The notes: generated by a model not told the origin, from the letters alone. DNA of 64,000 bases from an uncultured Veillonellaceae bacterium (GCA_945876385.1 CAMCNU010000002.1:1-64000), one strand, 5' to 3'. Positions 43,464-52,655 are shown, counted from the first letter of the stretch. Program-made: numbers and translations.

Positions 43464-45437
43464 CTATCTTTCCGCCGCTTCCGCCGCCGCGGCCAAGCGT
43501 TCCCATTTTTCGTAGTACGTCGCCAGCTCCTGCTGCGCCGCCGCCAGTGCGTCCGTCAGCTGTTGCCAGCGCGCCGCATCGCCGGGATCTGCCGCGCGCA
43601 ACTCCTGCGTATACATGCGAATCGTCGCTTCACTGCGGCTGATTTCCTGCTCCAGTCGCATGAGTTCCCGTGCCTCACGCTCCCCGAAGTGCACCGCCTT
43701 GGCGGAGTCTCGCGCAGACGTATCCGGCACAGACGGCGCAAGCGGCACGACCGTACGGGGCGCGTCCTCTTCGACCGCATTGTCCTCATCCGGTACGACG
43801 GCCGCCCCCGGGGCAATGACCGTGGACGGCTGCAAGGTACCCGTCTCAATCAGTTCCCGCCGTTTCGCCTTCCAATACGTATAGTTGCCGTGGTACTCAC
43901 GCATGCCGCCGTCCTCAAACGACAGCATCCGCGTCACCAGCCGATCGAGCAGGTAGCGGTCATGCGAAACGACGAGGTACGTCCCGCCGAATTCGCGCAG
44001 GGCGTCCTCGATGACTTCGCGCGTCGCGATGTCGAGATGATTTGTCGGTTCGTCGAGCAAAATCACATTCGGCGCCTCGAGCAGCAAGAGCAACAAATCC
44101 AGCCGCGCTTTTTCTCCGCCCGACAGCAGGTGAATCTCACGATACACCTCATCCCCGCGGAATAAAAAGCGTCCGAGGATATGCCGCGCTTCTTCTTCGC
44201 CGCACCCGGCGGCGTACATCACTTCTTTGAGTACCGTGTAGTCGGGGTGCAGGCGTTCATGCTCCTGGGAATAGTACCCCAACCGGACCCGATTGCCGAC
44301 CGTCACCCGCCCGCTGTCGGGGCGGCGTTTGCCCGCCAAAATCGAGAGCAACGTCGATTTACCGACGCCGTTCGGCCCGATGATACCGACGGTCTCGCCT
44401 TGCCGTATCAAGAGCGACAAATCGGTGAACACGGTGCGGCTCCCGTAGTGTACGGCCAAGTCTTCGGCGATGAGCACTTTGTCCGCCGTCCCCGTCGCCC
44501 GCGGAAAGTGAAAGGTCAGCGTCGTTTCATTCACGGGCGCATCCAGGCGTTCCAAGCGGTTGAGTTTGGATTGCCGGCCGCGCGCCTGCTTGGCTTTGAT
44601 ACCGGCCTTATATTTACGGATATATTCTTCTTCGCGGCGGATGTGTTCCTGCTGCTGCGCATACGCCCGCTCCGCCGCCTCCCGCCGCGCCGCCTTTTCC
44701 CGTACATAGTACGAATAGTTGCCGCGATAGTAGTGGAGTTTTGTCTGCGCCAGTTCGACGATGTCGGTCGTAATCGCATCCAAAAAATAGCGGTCGTGGG
44801 AAATCATCAGCACCCCGCCGCGAAACGCACGCAAATAGTCCTCCAGCCACTCCGTCATCTCGATGTCGAGATGGTTGGTCGGTTCGTCCAAAAGCAGAAA
44901 GTCCGGTTGCCGGACCAATGCCTTGGCAAGATTGAGGCGTGTCTTTTGCCCGCCGGAAAACGCCGACGCCGGCCGCTCCCAATCCGCGTCGGAAAACCCC
45001 AGCGCCTGCAAAATCCGCCGCGTCTTGGCCTCGTAATCATAGCCGCCGAGCCATTCAAACCGCTGCTGCAGCTGTCCGTAGCGGCGGACGGTGTCGTCGT
45101 CGGCACGGCCGTCATGCATGACCGCCGCCAATCGCTGCAACTCCGCTTGACACACCAGTAAATCCCTCCAGGCGATTTCCATTTCTTCGCGTACCGTACG
45201 CCCGCCGAAGTCGATATCCTGCTGCAGGTAGCCGACCGTCGCGCCGTCGGCAAACTTCACCGTACCTTCATCCGGCTCGAGAATCCCCAATATACATTTG
45301 AGAAACGTCGACTTGCCGGCACCGTTCGCCCCGACCAAGCCGATTCGCTGCTGCGGTGCCAAGCGCAGGTCGACGCCTTGCAGGACGGTATCAATGCCGA
45401 ATGATTTGCCCAGTCCCGTGACTCTAATTTCTTTCAT
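43464..45437 (-). CDS. ABC-F family ATP-binding protein
   Basis: 657 residues from the ATG at 45437 (GGAAGG 6 nt upstream). Two ABC domains with Walker A GLVGANGAGKSTFLK and GIIGPNGVGKSTLLS, signatures FSGGQKTRLNLAKAL and LSGGEKARLDLLLLL, and Walker B LLLDEPTNHLD / ILLDEPTNHLD. The basic interdomain linker (KYKAGIKAKQARGRQSKLNR) and a C-terminal coiled coil fit ribosome-acting ABC-F factors (YdiF/Uup/YfmR-like). No membrane domain. It overlaps the secretin gene's 3' end by 14 nt. Confidence 0.93.
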   Translation of the reverse strand: MKEIRVTGLGKSFGIDTVLQGVDLRLAPQQRIGLVGANGAGKSTFLKCILGILEPDEGTVKFADGATVGYLQQDIDFGGRTVREEMEIAWRDLLVCQAELQRLAAVMHDGRADDDTVRRYGQLQQRFEWLGGYDYEAKTRRILQALGFSDADWERPASAFSGGQKTRLNLAKALVRQPDFLLLDEPTNHLDIEMTEWLEDYLRAFRGGVLMISHDRYFLDAITTDIVELAQTKLHYYRGNYSYYVREKAARREAAERAYAQQQEHIRREEEYIRKYKAGIKAKQARGRQSKLNRLERLDAPVNETTLTFHFPRATGTADKVLIAEDLAVHYGSRTVFTDLSLLIRQGETVGIIGPNGVGKSTLLSILAGKRRPDSGRVTVGNRVRLGYYSQEHERLHPDYTVLKEVMYAAGCGEEEARHILGRFLFRGDEVYREIHLLSGGEKARLDLLLLLLEAPNVILLDEPTNHLDIATREVIEDALREFGGTYLVVSHDRYLLDRLVTRMLSFEDGGMREYHGNYTYWKAKRRELIETGTLQPSTVIAPGAAVVPDEDNAVEEDAPRTVVPLAPSVPDTSARDSAKAVHFGEREARELMRLEQEISRSEATIRMYTQELRAADPGDAARWQQLTDALAAAQQELATYYEKWERLAAAAEAAER

Positions 45438-46638
45438 ACTCATCCTTCCCGTCCGCGCCGTCTACCGTATGCGCCGTGACGAATATCATGACTTCTTCAT
45501 CCCGCCGCCGCTCATCCGTATGACGAAACAGCTTGCCCAAGAGGGGTATCTCCGCCAACAAGGGGACACGCCGCACCGTACTCTCGTGCTCGCGGTCAAT
45601 CAACCCGCCGATGACCAGCGGCTCCCCGTCGGGCAGGCAGACGGTCGTCTGCGCTTCCCGCGTGACAATCCGATAGGCGTTGAGTGAGGGCTCCAAGTAC
45701 GGTGTCGCGACTTCCGCATAAATCTGCGCCGTAATCCGGCCGTCCGCGCCGACATGCGGCGTATAGCGCAGGCGAATCCCCACATCGCGGTATTCCGTCG
45801 TCGTCACGACATCATCACCGCGACCGTGCTCGACGAGAACGGGGATTTTGTTGCCGATGAGAATACTCGCCTCATGCCCGTTCAGCGTCATGATATTCGG
45901 CCGCGCCAAAATCTCGGCATCACCGTCGGCGACCAGGGCATCCAGACGGGCGCGCACCAGCCACGTATACGGCATTCCGCCTGCCGCCTTCCCGAAGGTC
46001 AGCGCGCTGTAGCCCGCCGGTGTCGGTGTCGTCGCCGTCGAGATTCCCGACCAATCCCAATCCACACCGAGCTCTTTCGCCCGCTCGCGATGGACGGAGA
46101 CGACTTCCACCTCGACCTGTACCTGCCGCACCTCCCGATCGAGCGCCTCGACAATCGCCCGCGCCTGCGCGATTTCCCGACCGGTGCCGTAGACGATGAC
46201 GCTGCCCGCCGCCGGGTTGAGCCGGACCCGCTCCTCCGGCAAAATCGCCGTCAGATTGTCGCGAATCGTGGCGACATCCGCATGCCGAAGCGCAATCGCT
46301 TCCGCCCGCCGCGCCTGATGCTCGGCGACGTCTTTGGCATAGACGATGCGCGCCTTGCCCTGCCGCTCGATGACGACATTGCCCGCGGCCGCCGTCCACG
46401 CCAGCGCCTCTTCCGGCGTCGCGCCCGTCACATCAACCGTGACCGTACCGTCCACATCGCCCGCGATAACCAGATTGTCCCCGCACAGCCGTGCCAATCC
46501 GACCAATACATCACGCAACGGCGCTTGTCGGACGTGCATCTCAATCCCGCCCTCCGTCACGGTCATCGGTGCGGCCGCACCGACCGCGATTCCTGCCCAT
46601 AGCCACAGGCAACTTGCCCACATTACGATTGGTTTCAT
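45424..46638 (-). CDS. Secretin (PilQ/GspD-like outer-membrane channel)
   Basis: 404 residues. Signal peptide, then an STN-like/N-domain (EMHVRQAPLRDVLVGLARLC), an N1-type domain (AAGSVIVYGTGREIAQARAI) and the secretin core: VEVEVVSVHRERAKELGVDW, ARPNIMTLNGHEASILIGNK and the closing LVIGGLIDREHESTVRRVPLLAEIPLLGKLF (cited by its key part). Short for PilQ, with no AMIN domains. It starts with an ATGA overlap after a 135-residue exported protein; no pilM, pilN, pilO or ATPase genes are nearby. Confidence 0.92.
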   Translation of the reverse strand: MKPIVMWASCLWLWAGIAVGAAAPMTVTEGGIEMHVRQAPLRDVLVGLARLCGDNLVIAGDVDGTVTVDVTGATPEEALAWTAAAGNVVIERQGKARIVYAKDVAEHQARRAEAIALRHADVATIRDNLTAILPEERVRLNPAAGSVIVYGTGREIAQARAIVEALDREVRQVQVEVEVVSVHRERAKELGVDWDWSGISTATTPTPAGYSALTFGKAAGGMPYTWLVRARLDALVADGDAEILARPNIMTLNGHEASILIGNKIPVLVEHGRGDDVVTTTEYRDVGIRLRYTPHVGADGRITAQIYAEVATPYLEPSLNAYRIVTREAQTTVCLPDGEPLVIGGLIDREHESTVRRVPLLAEIPLLGKLFRHTDERRRDEEVMIFVTAHTVDGADGKDEYERN

Positions 46639-47042
46639 GCTTCCTCCGTCAGCGGTACCGTCACGACCGCCGTGCCCCGCACCAGTGTCACCTGCGCCGG
46701 AGCAATCGCCACCACCGTCCAGCCGCCGACGTTTTCCCCGCACGCCGTCACGGACGTTTCCCCTGCTGTCTCCCACAGTGCCAAGCGTTGCGCGCCCTGT
46801 TGTAAAATACCGCGCAAGACCGGCACCGTCATCGCTACCTGTCCCGACGACGACGGCACTGCCTCCTGCGCCGCCTCCGTATGCGCCGCGGTGACGGCCG
46901 CGCCCCACGGTGTCGCCAGGGCCGCGGCGCGCAGCGGTTTCGGCGTCGACACAGACGAAACGGGCAGTGTCTCCGCTCCCCGACTGCCCGTCATATATCC
47001 GCTCATGACGACGAGTATCGCCGTCGCGAGAAGTACTCTCAT
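46635..47042 (-). CDS. Exported protein, secretin partner (PilP-like by position)
   Basis: 135 residues from the ATG at 47042 (GGAGG upstream). N-terminal signal-like helix (RVLLATAILVVMSGYMTG), an Ala/Thr/Ser-rich linker, and a C-terminal beta domain (ETSVTACGENVGGWTVVAIA, VTLVRGTAVVTVPL). The layout resembles PilP/GspC-type periplasmic partners whose C-terminal domain docks on a secretin; overlap with the secretin gene supports this. Sequence similarity to PilP itself is not evident. Confidence 0.6.
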   Translation of the reverse strand: MRVLLATAILVVMSGYMTGSRGAETLPVSSVSTPKPLRAAALATPWGAAVTAAHTEAAQEAVPSSSGQVAMTVPVLRGILQQGAQRLALWETAGETSVTACGENVGGWTVVAIAPAQVTLVRGTAVVTVPLTEEA

Positions 47043-47052
47043 CACGCCTCCG

Positions 47053-48444
47053 TCAAAAATCTTTTGCCCACACATCGAGCCGCACCTGTCCCTGCTTGGC
47101 GCGATAGGTCAATTTCCCCACAAACGAATGCATATCCCGATACCACGTATAATCGACATCGTGCAACGTCCCGTGCGCCGTATCCCAGCGGCACAGGACA
47201 CCGACCGCATTAAGACGGTCGACCTGATACTTCGTGCCGATATAGACCGCCCGCTCAATCTCCCAGCGGTCAAACCGATACGGCGACACACCGCTCAAAT
47301 GGTGATCGTCCACCCCGCCCCACCACGACCAACGGTCGGATGCGGCATAGTCCGCCTGCACACGATAGTACCAATCATTGCGGGTAATCCGTCCGGCGCT
47401 GTAGCGATCTTGGCGAACGCCGAAGTGCGGCGTCAGTGTCCACTTTCTGCCAAGCCGAATCGGGTCGGCGCCGCCGTAGACATCCCAGCCGAAATGGTTT
47501 CCGCGCACCGTATCTTCATACCAGCGTCCCCAACTCGCCGTTGCCCCCGCATACCAACCGTCGCGGACATACAGCCGCCGGGTATTCCATTTGAGTTCCG
47601 GCCGCCGTTCCACCCAGACGGAATCATCGTTAAATACGCTTTCTTCCTTACCGTAATGAAGCGTCGCCGTCCAGTTCGGCGCACTGTAGCGTAGCCCGAT
47701 ATCCGGTTTCAAACCCGTCCGCGCGTACCAATCCGCCTGCACGACCACATCCCAGCGGTCACCGAGCGGGTACGACGGCGTCAGGCGCAGGCCGAACCCG
47801 TTGTGCTGGCGATAAATCGGCCGCGGTAAAAACGACATGAAACTCACATGCCGCTGATTTTTTTTGCCGACGCGGGCACGATATGTCCCCACCGTCGCCA
47901 AGCGCCAATTTTTAATATAAAACGACGCGTCATACGCCACCAATTTCCCCTCCGGAGAAATCGTGATTTCCCGCGCCTCCATGCGATAGTCCGGCACGCG
48001 CGCCATCGCGGACGGTGTCGTCACCATCCCGCGGGCAAGCCGCCCGCCGCCCGTGTCGTCATAGACCGCTTCTTCGCCGCGGACATAGAGCGCATCGTAC
48101 ACACCTTCCGCATGCGCCAGGGTCGCGCGTTTCGCCTTGCCGTCATAGCGGGCATCCGTCATCGTCATATCGATACCCGCCGCCGCATTCGTCCAATGCC
48201 CTTCCTGCGGTAAGCGATATTGCTCCGTGCGGATATTGCCCGTCAGAGCGGGCGTCCTCACGAGATGCTCACGCCAGCGGATTTCCACCGCCCCGCGCGC
48301 CTCGACATCGCCCGCCTTGCCGGCATAGCGCAGATAATCCGCATCAATCTGCAGGGGCGAAGGGGCGGCCGCCGGCGCGGCCCACACCGCCACCGGCACC
48401 AACGCCGCCGCCAACCACCCGCTTACCGTCACGCGTCGGTTCAT
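47053..48444 (-). CDS. lptD: LPS-assembly protein LptD-like (OstA domain plus beta-barrel)
   Basis: 463 residues. Signal peptide, OstA-type N-domain (LQIDADYLRYAGKAGDVEAR, then GAVEIRWREHLVRTPALTGN), and from about residue 190 a beta-barrel region rich in Trp/Tyr ending in VRLDVWAKDF. LptD inserts lipopolysaccharide into the outer leaflet. It is much shorter than the E. coli protein (about 780 residues), with a small barrel. ATGA overlap with the gene upstream; 10 nt before the PilP-like gene. Confidence 0.75.
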   Translation of the reverse strand: MNRRVTVSGWLAAALVPVAVWAAPAAAPSPLQIDADYLRYAGKAGDVEARGAVEIRWREHLVRTPALTGNIRTEQYRLPQEGHWTNAAAGIDMTMTDARYDGKAKRATLAHAEGVYDALYVRGEEAVYDDTGGGRLARGMVTTPSAMARVPDYRMEAREITISPEGKLVAYDASFYIKNWRLATVGTYRARVGKKNQRHVSFMSFLPRPIYRQHNGFGLRLTPSYPLGDRWDVVVQADWYARTGLKPDIGLRYSAPNWTATLHYGKEESVFNDDSVWVERRPELKWNTRRLYVRDGWYAGATASWGRWYEDTVRGNHFGWDVYGGADPIRLGRKWTLTPHFGVRQDRYSAGRITRNDWYYRVQADYAASDRWSWWGGVDDHHLSGVSPYRFDRWEIERAVYIGTKYQVDRLNAVGVLCRWDTAHGTLHDVDYTWYRDMHSFVGKLTYRAKQGQVRLDVWAKDF

Positions 48445-49757
48445 GATTCTTGCCGCACGATGACGACCGGCAATTCATCATCGTCCGTTTCCACCCGTTC
48501 GATTTTGACCGGTTCGTCTTCCGTCACGACGGTACTGACACGCTCCGCTTGCGCGGTGACCTTCGTCCGTGCGTCATCCGCGCGCTCTTTGCCCTCACCC
48601 CGTACGTCGGTCGTGTCTTGTTTCGCCTCGGTGCGCGCCGCCTGCACCGCCTGTGCGGCGTCGTCACGGACGTCCGCCGGTTTCGTTTCCGCCACCGCCG
48701 CGCTTTCCGGGCGGGTATCCGCCTTCAACACGGAATCCTTCCCGCCGATTTTCTCTTCCAGCACGGCCAATCCGTCTGCAGGGCGCGCTTTTTTCTCCTT
48801 GGCATCCGCCGTCGAAATCACGATATCCCGCGTCGTATACGTCGGGGCACCGCTGACCTGTGCAACACCGTACGCCGCCACCGTATCCTGCACCTGAATG
48901 AACAGCTCCGTGCCCGCCGGCATATCCACATCCGTCCCGCGCACAAAGTAGCCGCCGACCAACCCGATCGGTCCGAGTACCATCGCCCCGACCGCGGACG
49001 CGCCGACTGCCGCCGCCTCCCGTTTGAGCCGTTCCTGTGCCTCCGGCCCCAAGACGGTCGCTATCGGTTCATCGGCAATACCGAAGACCTGATTGAAGGC
49101 AATTTTGATTTCTCCGTTGCGACCGAACCGCCGCGGCTGTTTGACCTTGGTGATTTCCCCGTGGCCGACCGACCCTTTCGGCAGAACCAGGACATCATCG
49201 ACAAAGACATCCTCCGACACCGTAAAGCGGATGGCATCGCCTTCCTGACTGAGTTTCGTGCCGATATCCTGCGCCAGAGAAATCTTGAATACCGTCCCCG
49301 CCGGCACTTCGACCTGTTTCAATTCATAATGCTTGCCCCGGTACACCGTCTCTTCGAGTTCTTTGACCCGCGTCCGCAGCGAACCCGTCTTGAGCACGCC
49401 GTACACCGTCCGTTCCAGACCGCCCGCAATCTCGACAATCGGCCGATCCGTCACTTGATTTTGCAACTGCCACTCCAGCGTATGCAGGCGAATCGCCAAC
49501 GCCGGCTCGGTCGTGTCGCTTTTGATGACATCATCGTACAATGTATCGACCTGCTCCGCCAGACCCCCGTCACGAAACGTCCCGCCGTACACGTCATACT
49601 GCAGCTCGCTCAGCCGCGTCGTCAATGCGCCCGTCGTCGTCTGTCCGTACAGCGTCCGTTCCAATGCATCCGATTTTTCCGCTACCGTCAAGTCCGCCGC
49701 GACGGCCGGCCAAGCCAGCGTCGTCAGCAGGGCCGCCGCCCATATCCATTGTTTCAT
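48441..49757 (-). CDS. Exported protein with duplicated LERT-YG motif and Gly-zipper
   Basis: 438 residues with a signal peptide (WIWAAALLTTLAWPAVAA). Two copies of a ~28-residue unit, LERTLYGQTTTGALTTRLSE (32-51 onward) and LERTVYGVLKTGSLRTRVKE (114-133 onward), suggest an internal duplication. A middle domain (VPAGTVFKISLAQDIGTKLS) resembles the beta domains of outer-membrane-associated proteins, then a Gly-zipper-like AVGASAVGAMVLGPIGLVGG, then a charged, low-complexity Asp/Ala/Lys tail. Co-translated with LptD-like. Function unknown; an envelope role is likely. Confidence 0.7.
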   Translation of the reverse strand: MKQWIWAAALLTTLAWPAVAADLTVAEKSDALERTLYGQTTTGALTTRLSELQYDVYGGTFRDGGLAEQVDTLYDDVIKSDTTEPALAIRLHTLEWQLQNQVTDRPIVEIAGGLERTVYGVLKTGSLRTRVKELEETVYRGKHYELKQVEVPAGTVFKISLAQDIGTKLSQEGDAIRFTVSEDVFVDDVLVLPKGSVGHGEITKVKQPRRFGRNGEIKIAFNQVFGIADEPIATVLGPEAQERLKREAAAVGASAVGAMVLGPIGLVGGYFVRGTDVDMPAGTELFIQVQDTVAAYGVAQVSGAPTYTTRDIVISTADAKEKKARPADGLAVLEEKIGGKDSVLKADTRPESAAVAETKPADVRDDAAQAVQAARTEAKQDTTDVRGEGKERADDARTKVTAQAERVSTVVTEDEPVKIERVETDDDELPVVIVRQES

Positions 49758-49822
49758 ACGTCTCTCCCTCATCCGTAACCATCACCCCTGCCGCTCACTG
49801 CGGCGAGGCGACTGCGACCGCC

Positions 49823-50275
49823 TCAAATCCGTACGTCAATGATGGCCGACACCCCGACACCGTCGACACGATTGAGTTTCGTCGGGTTCTTGCTGTCGAC
49901 CGGCACCAAGCCGCGAATCCGGAACAATTGATCGTTGAAGCTGCCTTCCACCTGCGCCACCGCTTCCACCTTATCCACGGCCGCCTGCGGGCCGACGACT
50001 TGCGCCGCCCCGATGTATCCCTTATTGCCGATGCTGACGATCGGTACCACCTTGGTCGCATACGCCGTTTCCACGCCGCTCTGGCGAAGCAACGTATTAA
50101 TAAAACTGTCCAACTGCCCGGAGAACCGATCCACCAGGTAACCGACGCCGCCGACTTTCAGCACACCGCCGAGCAACCCGCCCAAATCGATTGCACCGAC
50201 CGTCGCGACCGTACTTGTCCCCAGCATACCCGCGACCAATACCGCTGCCAATGCCCGTTTCATCTGTTGTTTCAT
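49823..50275 (-). CDS. Exported protein of unknown function
   Basis: 150 residues from MKQQMKRALAAVLVAGMLGT with GGAGGAC upstream. After the signal peptide comes a Gly-rich stretch (IDLGGLLGGVLKVGGVGYLV) and a beta-rich domain with VVPIVSIGNKGYIGAAQVVG and NRVDGVGVSAIIDVRI at the end. It leads the outer-membrane operon, 66 nt before the 438-residue exported protein. No family recognised. Confidence 0.65.
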   Translation of the reverse strand: MKQQMKRALAAVLVAGMLGTSTVATVGAIDLGGLLGGVLKVGGVGYLVDRFSGQLDSFINTLLRQSGVETAYATKVVPIVSIGNKGYIGAAQVVGPQAAVDKVEAVAQVEGSFNDQLFRIRGLVPVDSKNPTKLNRVDGVGVSAIIDVRI

Positions 50276-50317
50276 TGTCCTCCGTCCTTTCTCTGTCACT
50301 GTCTTCGATACCGCACC

Positions 50318-51721
50318 TTACGCCTGCGCGGCTTCCTTATCCCGCTCCATCAGTGCGAGTTGCGCCTGAATCATAAGCGCACACTCGATACGCTTCTTTT
50401 GAATCTCACAACTGACATCATACGGCACATGGATATCTCCCGCAAACGTCTCGTTATTCGCATGGCAACCGCCCGAGCAATAAAACTTCGCCCAGCACCC
50501 CTTGCATGCGTCCTTGCGCAAGACGTGATTCTCCCGAAACTCCCGCGGGCTGTCCATATCCCTGAGCCCCGTTTTGACATTGCCGATGACATAGCCGTCG
50601 CGCCCGACAAACTGATGACAGGGATAAATATCACCGTTCGGCACGACCGCCATATACTCATGCCCCGCGCCGCAACCGCGCAACCGCTTTTGGATACACG
50701 GCCCGCGGTACAAGTCCATATTGAAATGGAAAAACGTAAACGGCCGCCCCTCGCGATAGCGCTCCAAATACGCCCGCGCCAGCTTTTCATATTCCGCAAA
50801 AATCTGCGGCAAATGCTCCTTGCGGATGGCAAACTCGTCATCCTCGCCGACCACCGGCTCCATCGACAACTCGTCAAAGCCCTGGTCGACCATGTCCAGC
50901 ACGTCCGTCGTGAAATCCAGATTCTTCGACGTAAACGTCCCGCGCACATAGTACTCCTCGCCGTTGCGGTGCGTCACCGCATACGCGAGATTATCCCGAA
51001 TCTGCCGATACGTCCCTTCACCGCCGACCCCCGGACGCATATCGTCATGCACCGCCTGCCGGCCGTCCAGGCTCAGTACCAGACTGATGTGGTTGTCATT
51101 GAAATACTGCACCTTCTTCTCATCGAGCAGCATCCCGTTCGTCGTAAGCGTCAACTTGAAAATCTTGCCGTGCTTCTTTTCCTGCGCGCGGATATAGTCC
51201 ACCGTCTGCTGCACCGTGTGAAAATTCATCAACGGCTCGCCGCCGAAAAAGTCAATCTCGCAATGCTGGCGCGGCCCGCTGTGCGCAATCAGAAAATCGA
51301 CCGCCCGCCGCGCCACGTCAAACGACATCAACTCCCGCCATTTCCCGTATCCGCCTTGGCCCGCGAAACAGTACTTACAGCGCAAATTGCAGTCATGCGC
51401 GATATTCAGGCAGAGCGCCTTGACAATCGGGCGTTCTTCCAACGCCACCGTAAACGAATCGTCCATCGGCGCATATAAAAACTCCCGCTCGATTAACTCA
51501 TCCACCTCCGCCAGCGCGGTTTCCACATCCGCCGCCGGATACCTGTCCGCCATGTACGCCAGCGCATCCGCGCGGTTCGTCCCGTCGTACACATCGAGCA
51601 ACTCATACGTCAACTCATCGGTCAAATGCACAATCCCGCTGTTGACATCCATCACAATATACAGCCCGTCCTGATAAAACTTGTGAATCAACGGCTGTAC
51701 CGCATCCTTATCCGTATTCAT
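50318..51721 (-). CDS. scfB: SCIFF peptide maturase (radical SAM, SPASM)
   Basis: 467 residues. Residues 1-90 form a RiPP-recognition-like domain. The radical SAM cluster motif is Cys111-x3-Cys115-x2-Cys118 (HDCNLRCKYCFAGQGGYGKW), with GGEPLMNF following. The C-terminal SPASM region carries RLRGCGAGHEYMAVVPNGDI, YPCHQFVGRD and KDACKGCWAKFYCSGGCHAN for auxiliary clusters. The enzyme forms thioether bridges in the SCIFF peptide encoded just upstream. A terminator hairpin lies between precursor and maturase genes. Confidence 0.95.
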   Translation of the reverse strand: MNTDKDAVQPLIHKFYQDGLYIVMDVNSGIVHLTDELTYELLDVYDGTNRADALAYMADRYPAADVETALAEVDELIEREFLYAPMDDSFTVALEERPIVKALCLNIAHDCNLRCKYCFAGQGGYGKWRELMSFDVARRAVDFLIAHSGPRQHCEIDFFGGEPLMNFHTVQQTVDYIRAQEKKHGKIFKLTLTTNGMLLDEKKVQYFNDNHISLVLSLDGRQAVHDDMRPGVGGEGTYRQIRDNLAYAVTHRNGEEYYVRGTFTSKNLDFTTDVLDMVDQGFDELSMEPVVGEDDEFAIRKEHLPQIFAEYEKLARAYLERYREGRPFTFFHFNMDLYRGPCIQKRLRGCGAGHEYMAVVPNGDIYPCHQFVGRDGYVIGNVKTGLRDMDSPREFRENHVLRKDACKGCWAKFYCSGGCHANNETFAGDIHVPYDVSCEIQKKRIECALMIQAQLALMERDKEAAQA

Positions 51722-51750
51722 ACTCCAACCCTTTCCGTATTTCCGTATGC

Positions 51751-51783
51751 AAAAAGGTCCTTTGCCGAAGCGGCAAAGGACCT
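51751..51783 (-). terminator. Terminator between scfA and scfB
   Basis: Minus strand: 12-bp stem AGGTCCTTTGCC/GGCAAAGGACCT with a 5-nt loop, then TTTTT. Partial read-through would give an excess of precursor transcript over maturase transcript. Confidence 0.9.
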
Positions 51784-51790
51784 CAGCAGA

Positions 51791-51940
51791 TCAGCGTTCG
51801 CGTTGTTTGCAGACCTGATTGCCGATCGTGCAACTTGTCTTGCACGCCGACTGACAGGACGTTTGGCATTCACCGCAACCGCCATGTTTGGCCGTCGTCT
51901 GAAGCGAGACCGTGTTCAAGGTCAAAATGTGTTTTGCCAT
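51791..51940 (-). CDS. scfA: SCIFF ranthipeptide precursor (six Cys in forty-five)
   Basis: 49 residues beginning MAKHILTLNTVSLQ and containing the invariant core CGECQTSCQSACKTSC, with Cys at 22, 25, 29, 33, 37 and 44, ending GNQVCKQRER. This is the SCIFF family almost residue for residue. GAGGAGG lies 9 nt upstream of the ATG. The precursor is expected to be crosslinked by the adjacent radical SAM enzyme; its biological role is not known. Confidence 0.95.
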   Translation of the reverse strand: MAKHILTLNTVSLQTTAKHGGCGECQTSCQSACKTSCTIGNQVCKQRER

Positions 51941-51969
51941 CTCCGCTACCTCCTCTGCTAGGTATACCC

Positions 51970-51998
51970 ATTATAGCATACCCGTCCGTGAGAACAAA
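51970..51998 (-). promoter_or_regulatory. Promoter of scfA
   Basis: TATAAT (51970-51975) and TTTGTT (51993-51998) on the minus strand, spacer 17 nt. Confidence 0.6.
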
Positions 51999-52007
51999 GA
52001 ACTCCGC

Positions 52008-52469
52008 TCAGGAAAACCACCAGCCTGCCGCCAGCAGCGGCAACACGAGCGCCCCCGCCGTCACCCCCAAGCACCCTTTCGGCTTGGCGGCGCGCATCCC
52101 CTCGCGGAAAAACCAATCATCCGCCGCCTTCATCATCGCCTCGTGACATGCGTGAAGCTCGGCTGCGACCTTCGACCACTCCGCCAACTCCTCATCGGAA
52201 AACGCCGCCCGTGTCGCCGCGTCCAACCGCGCCCACTGATCGGCAAACCGAATACGCACCTCGCGATAAATCTCCTCATCCATGCGCACCCGATACTGGT
52301 ACAACCCTTTCTGTCCCATCATCTTATACAGCATCTCGTCCTGCCCCATCTCGGTCAACACCGCCGAAACCGGCGGCACATGCGCATAATGTGACGCCGC
52401 CGCACCGAGCCACTGCAGATACTCCGCCATCGCTATCCGATACTCATCCACCAAATCCCGCTTTTCCAT
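52008..52469 (-). CDS. Helical protein with C-terminal membrane anchor, unknown function
   Basis: 153 residues with GAGGAG upstream of the ATG and TATAAT near 52499. Mostly helical and charged (KRDLVDEYRIAMAEYLQWLG, YREVRIRFADQWARLDAATR), with a hydrophobic C-terminal helix (CLGVTAGALVLPLLAAGWWF) that could be a tail anchor. It lies upstream of scfA but the scfA promoter separates them. No family recognised. Confidence 0.65.
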   Translation of the reverse strand: MEKRDLVDEYRIAMAEYLQWLGAAASHYAHVPPVSAVLTEMGQDEMLYKMMGQKGLYQYRVRMDEEIYREVRIRFADQWARLDAATRAAFSDEELAEWSKVAAELHACHEAMMKAADDWFFREGMRAAKPKGCLGVTAGALVLPLLAAGWWFS

Positions 52470-52617
52470 GCTGCACTCCTCTCACTGACTGTTACTCCTA
52501 TTATAACAGAACAACGACGACAATACGCGCCTCATTGCCCGCCGCCGCGTCCCCATCCGCGGATGAACACCGTAAACGAAGAAAATCATTTTTCTGCAAA
52601 AAAATTGAAAAAAAGGG

Positions 52618-52646
52618 ATGACAACAGAAAAATAGTTTGCTATAAT
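52618..52646 (+). promoter_or_regulatory. Promoter of the tRNA pair
   Basis: ATGACA (52618-52623) and TATAAT (52641-52646) with a 17-nt spacer, 10 nt before the first tRNA. Confidence 0.75.
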
Positions 52647-52655
52647 AATGTCTAT

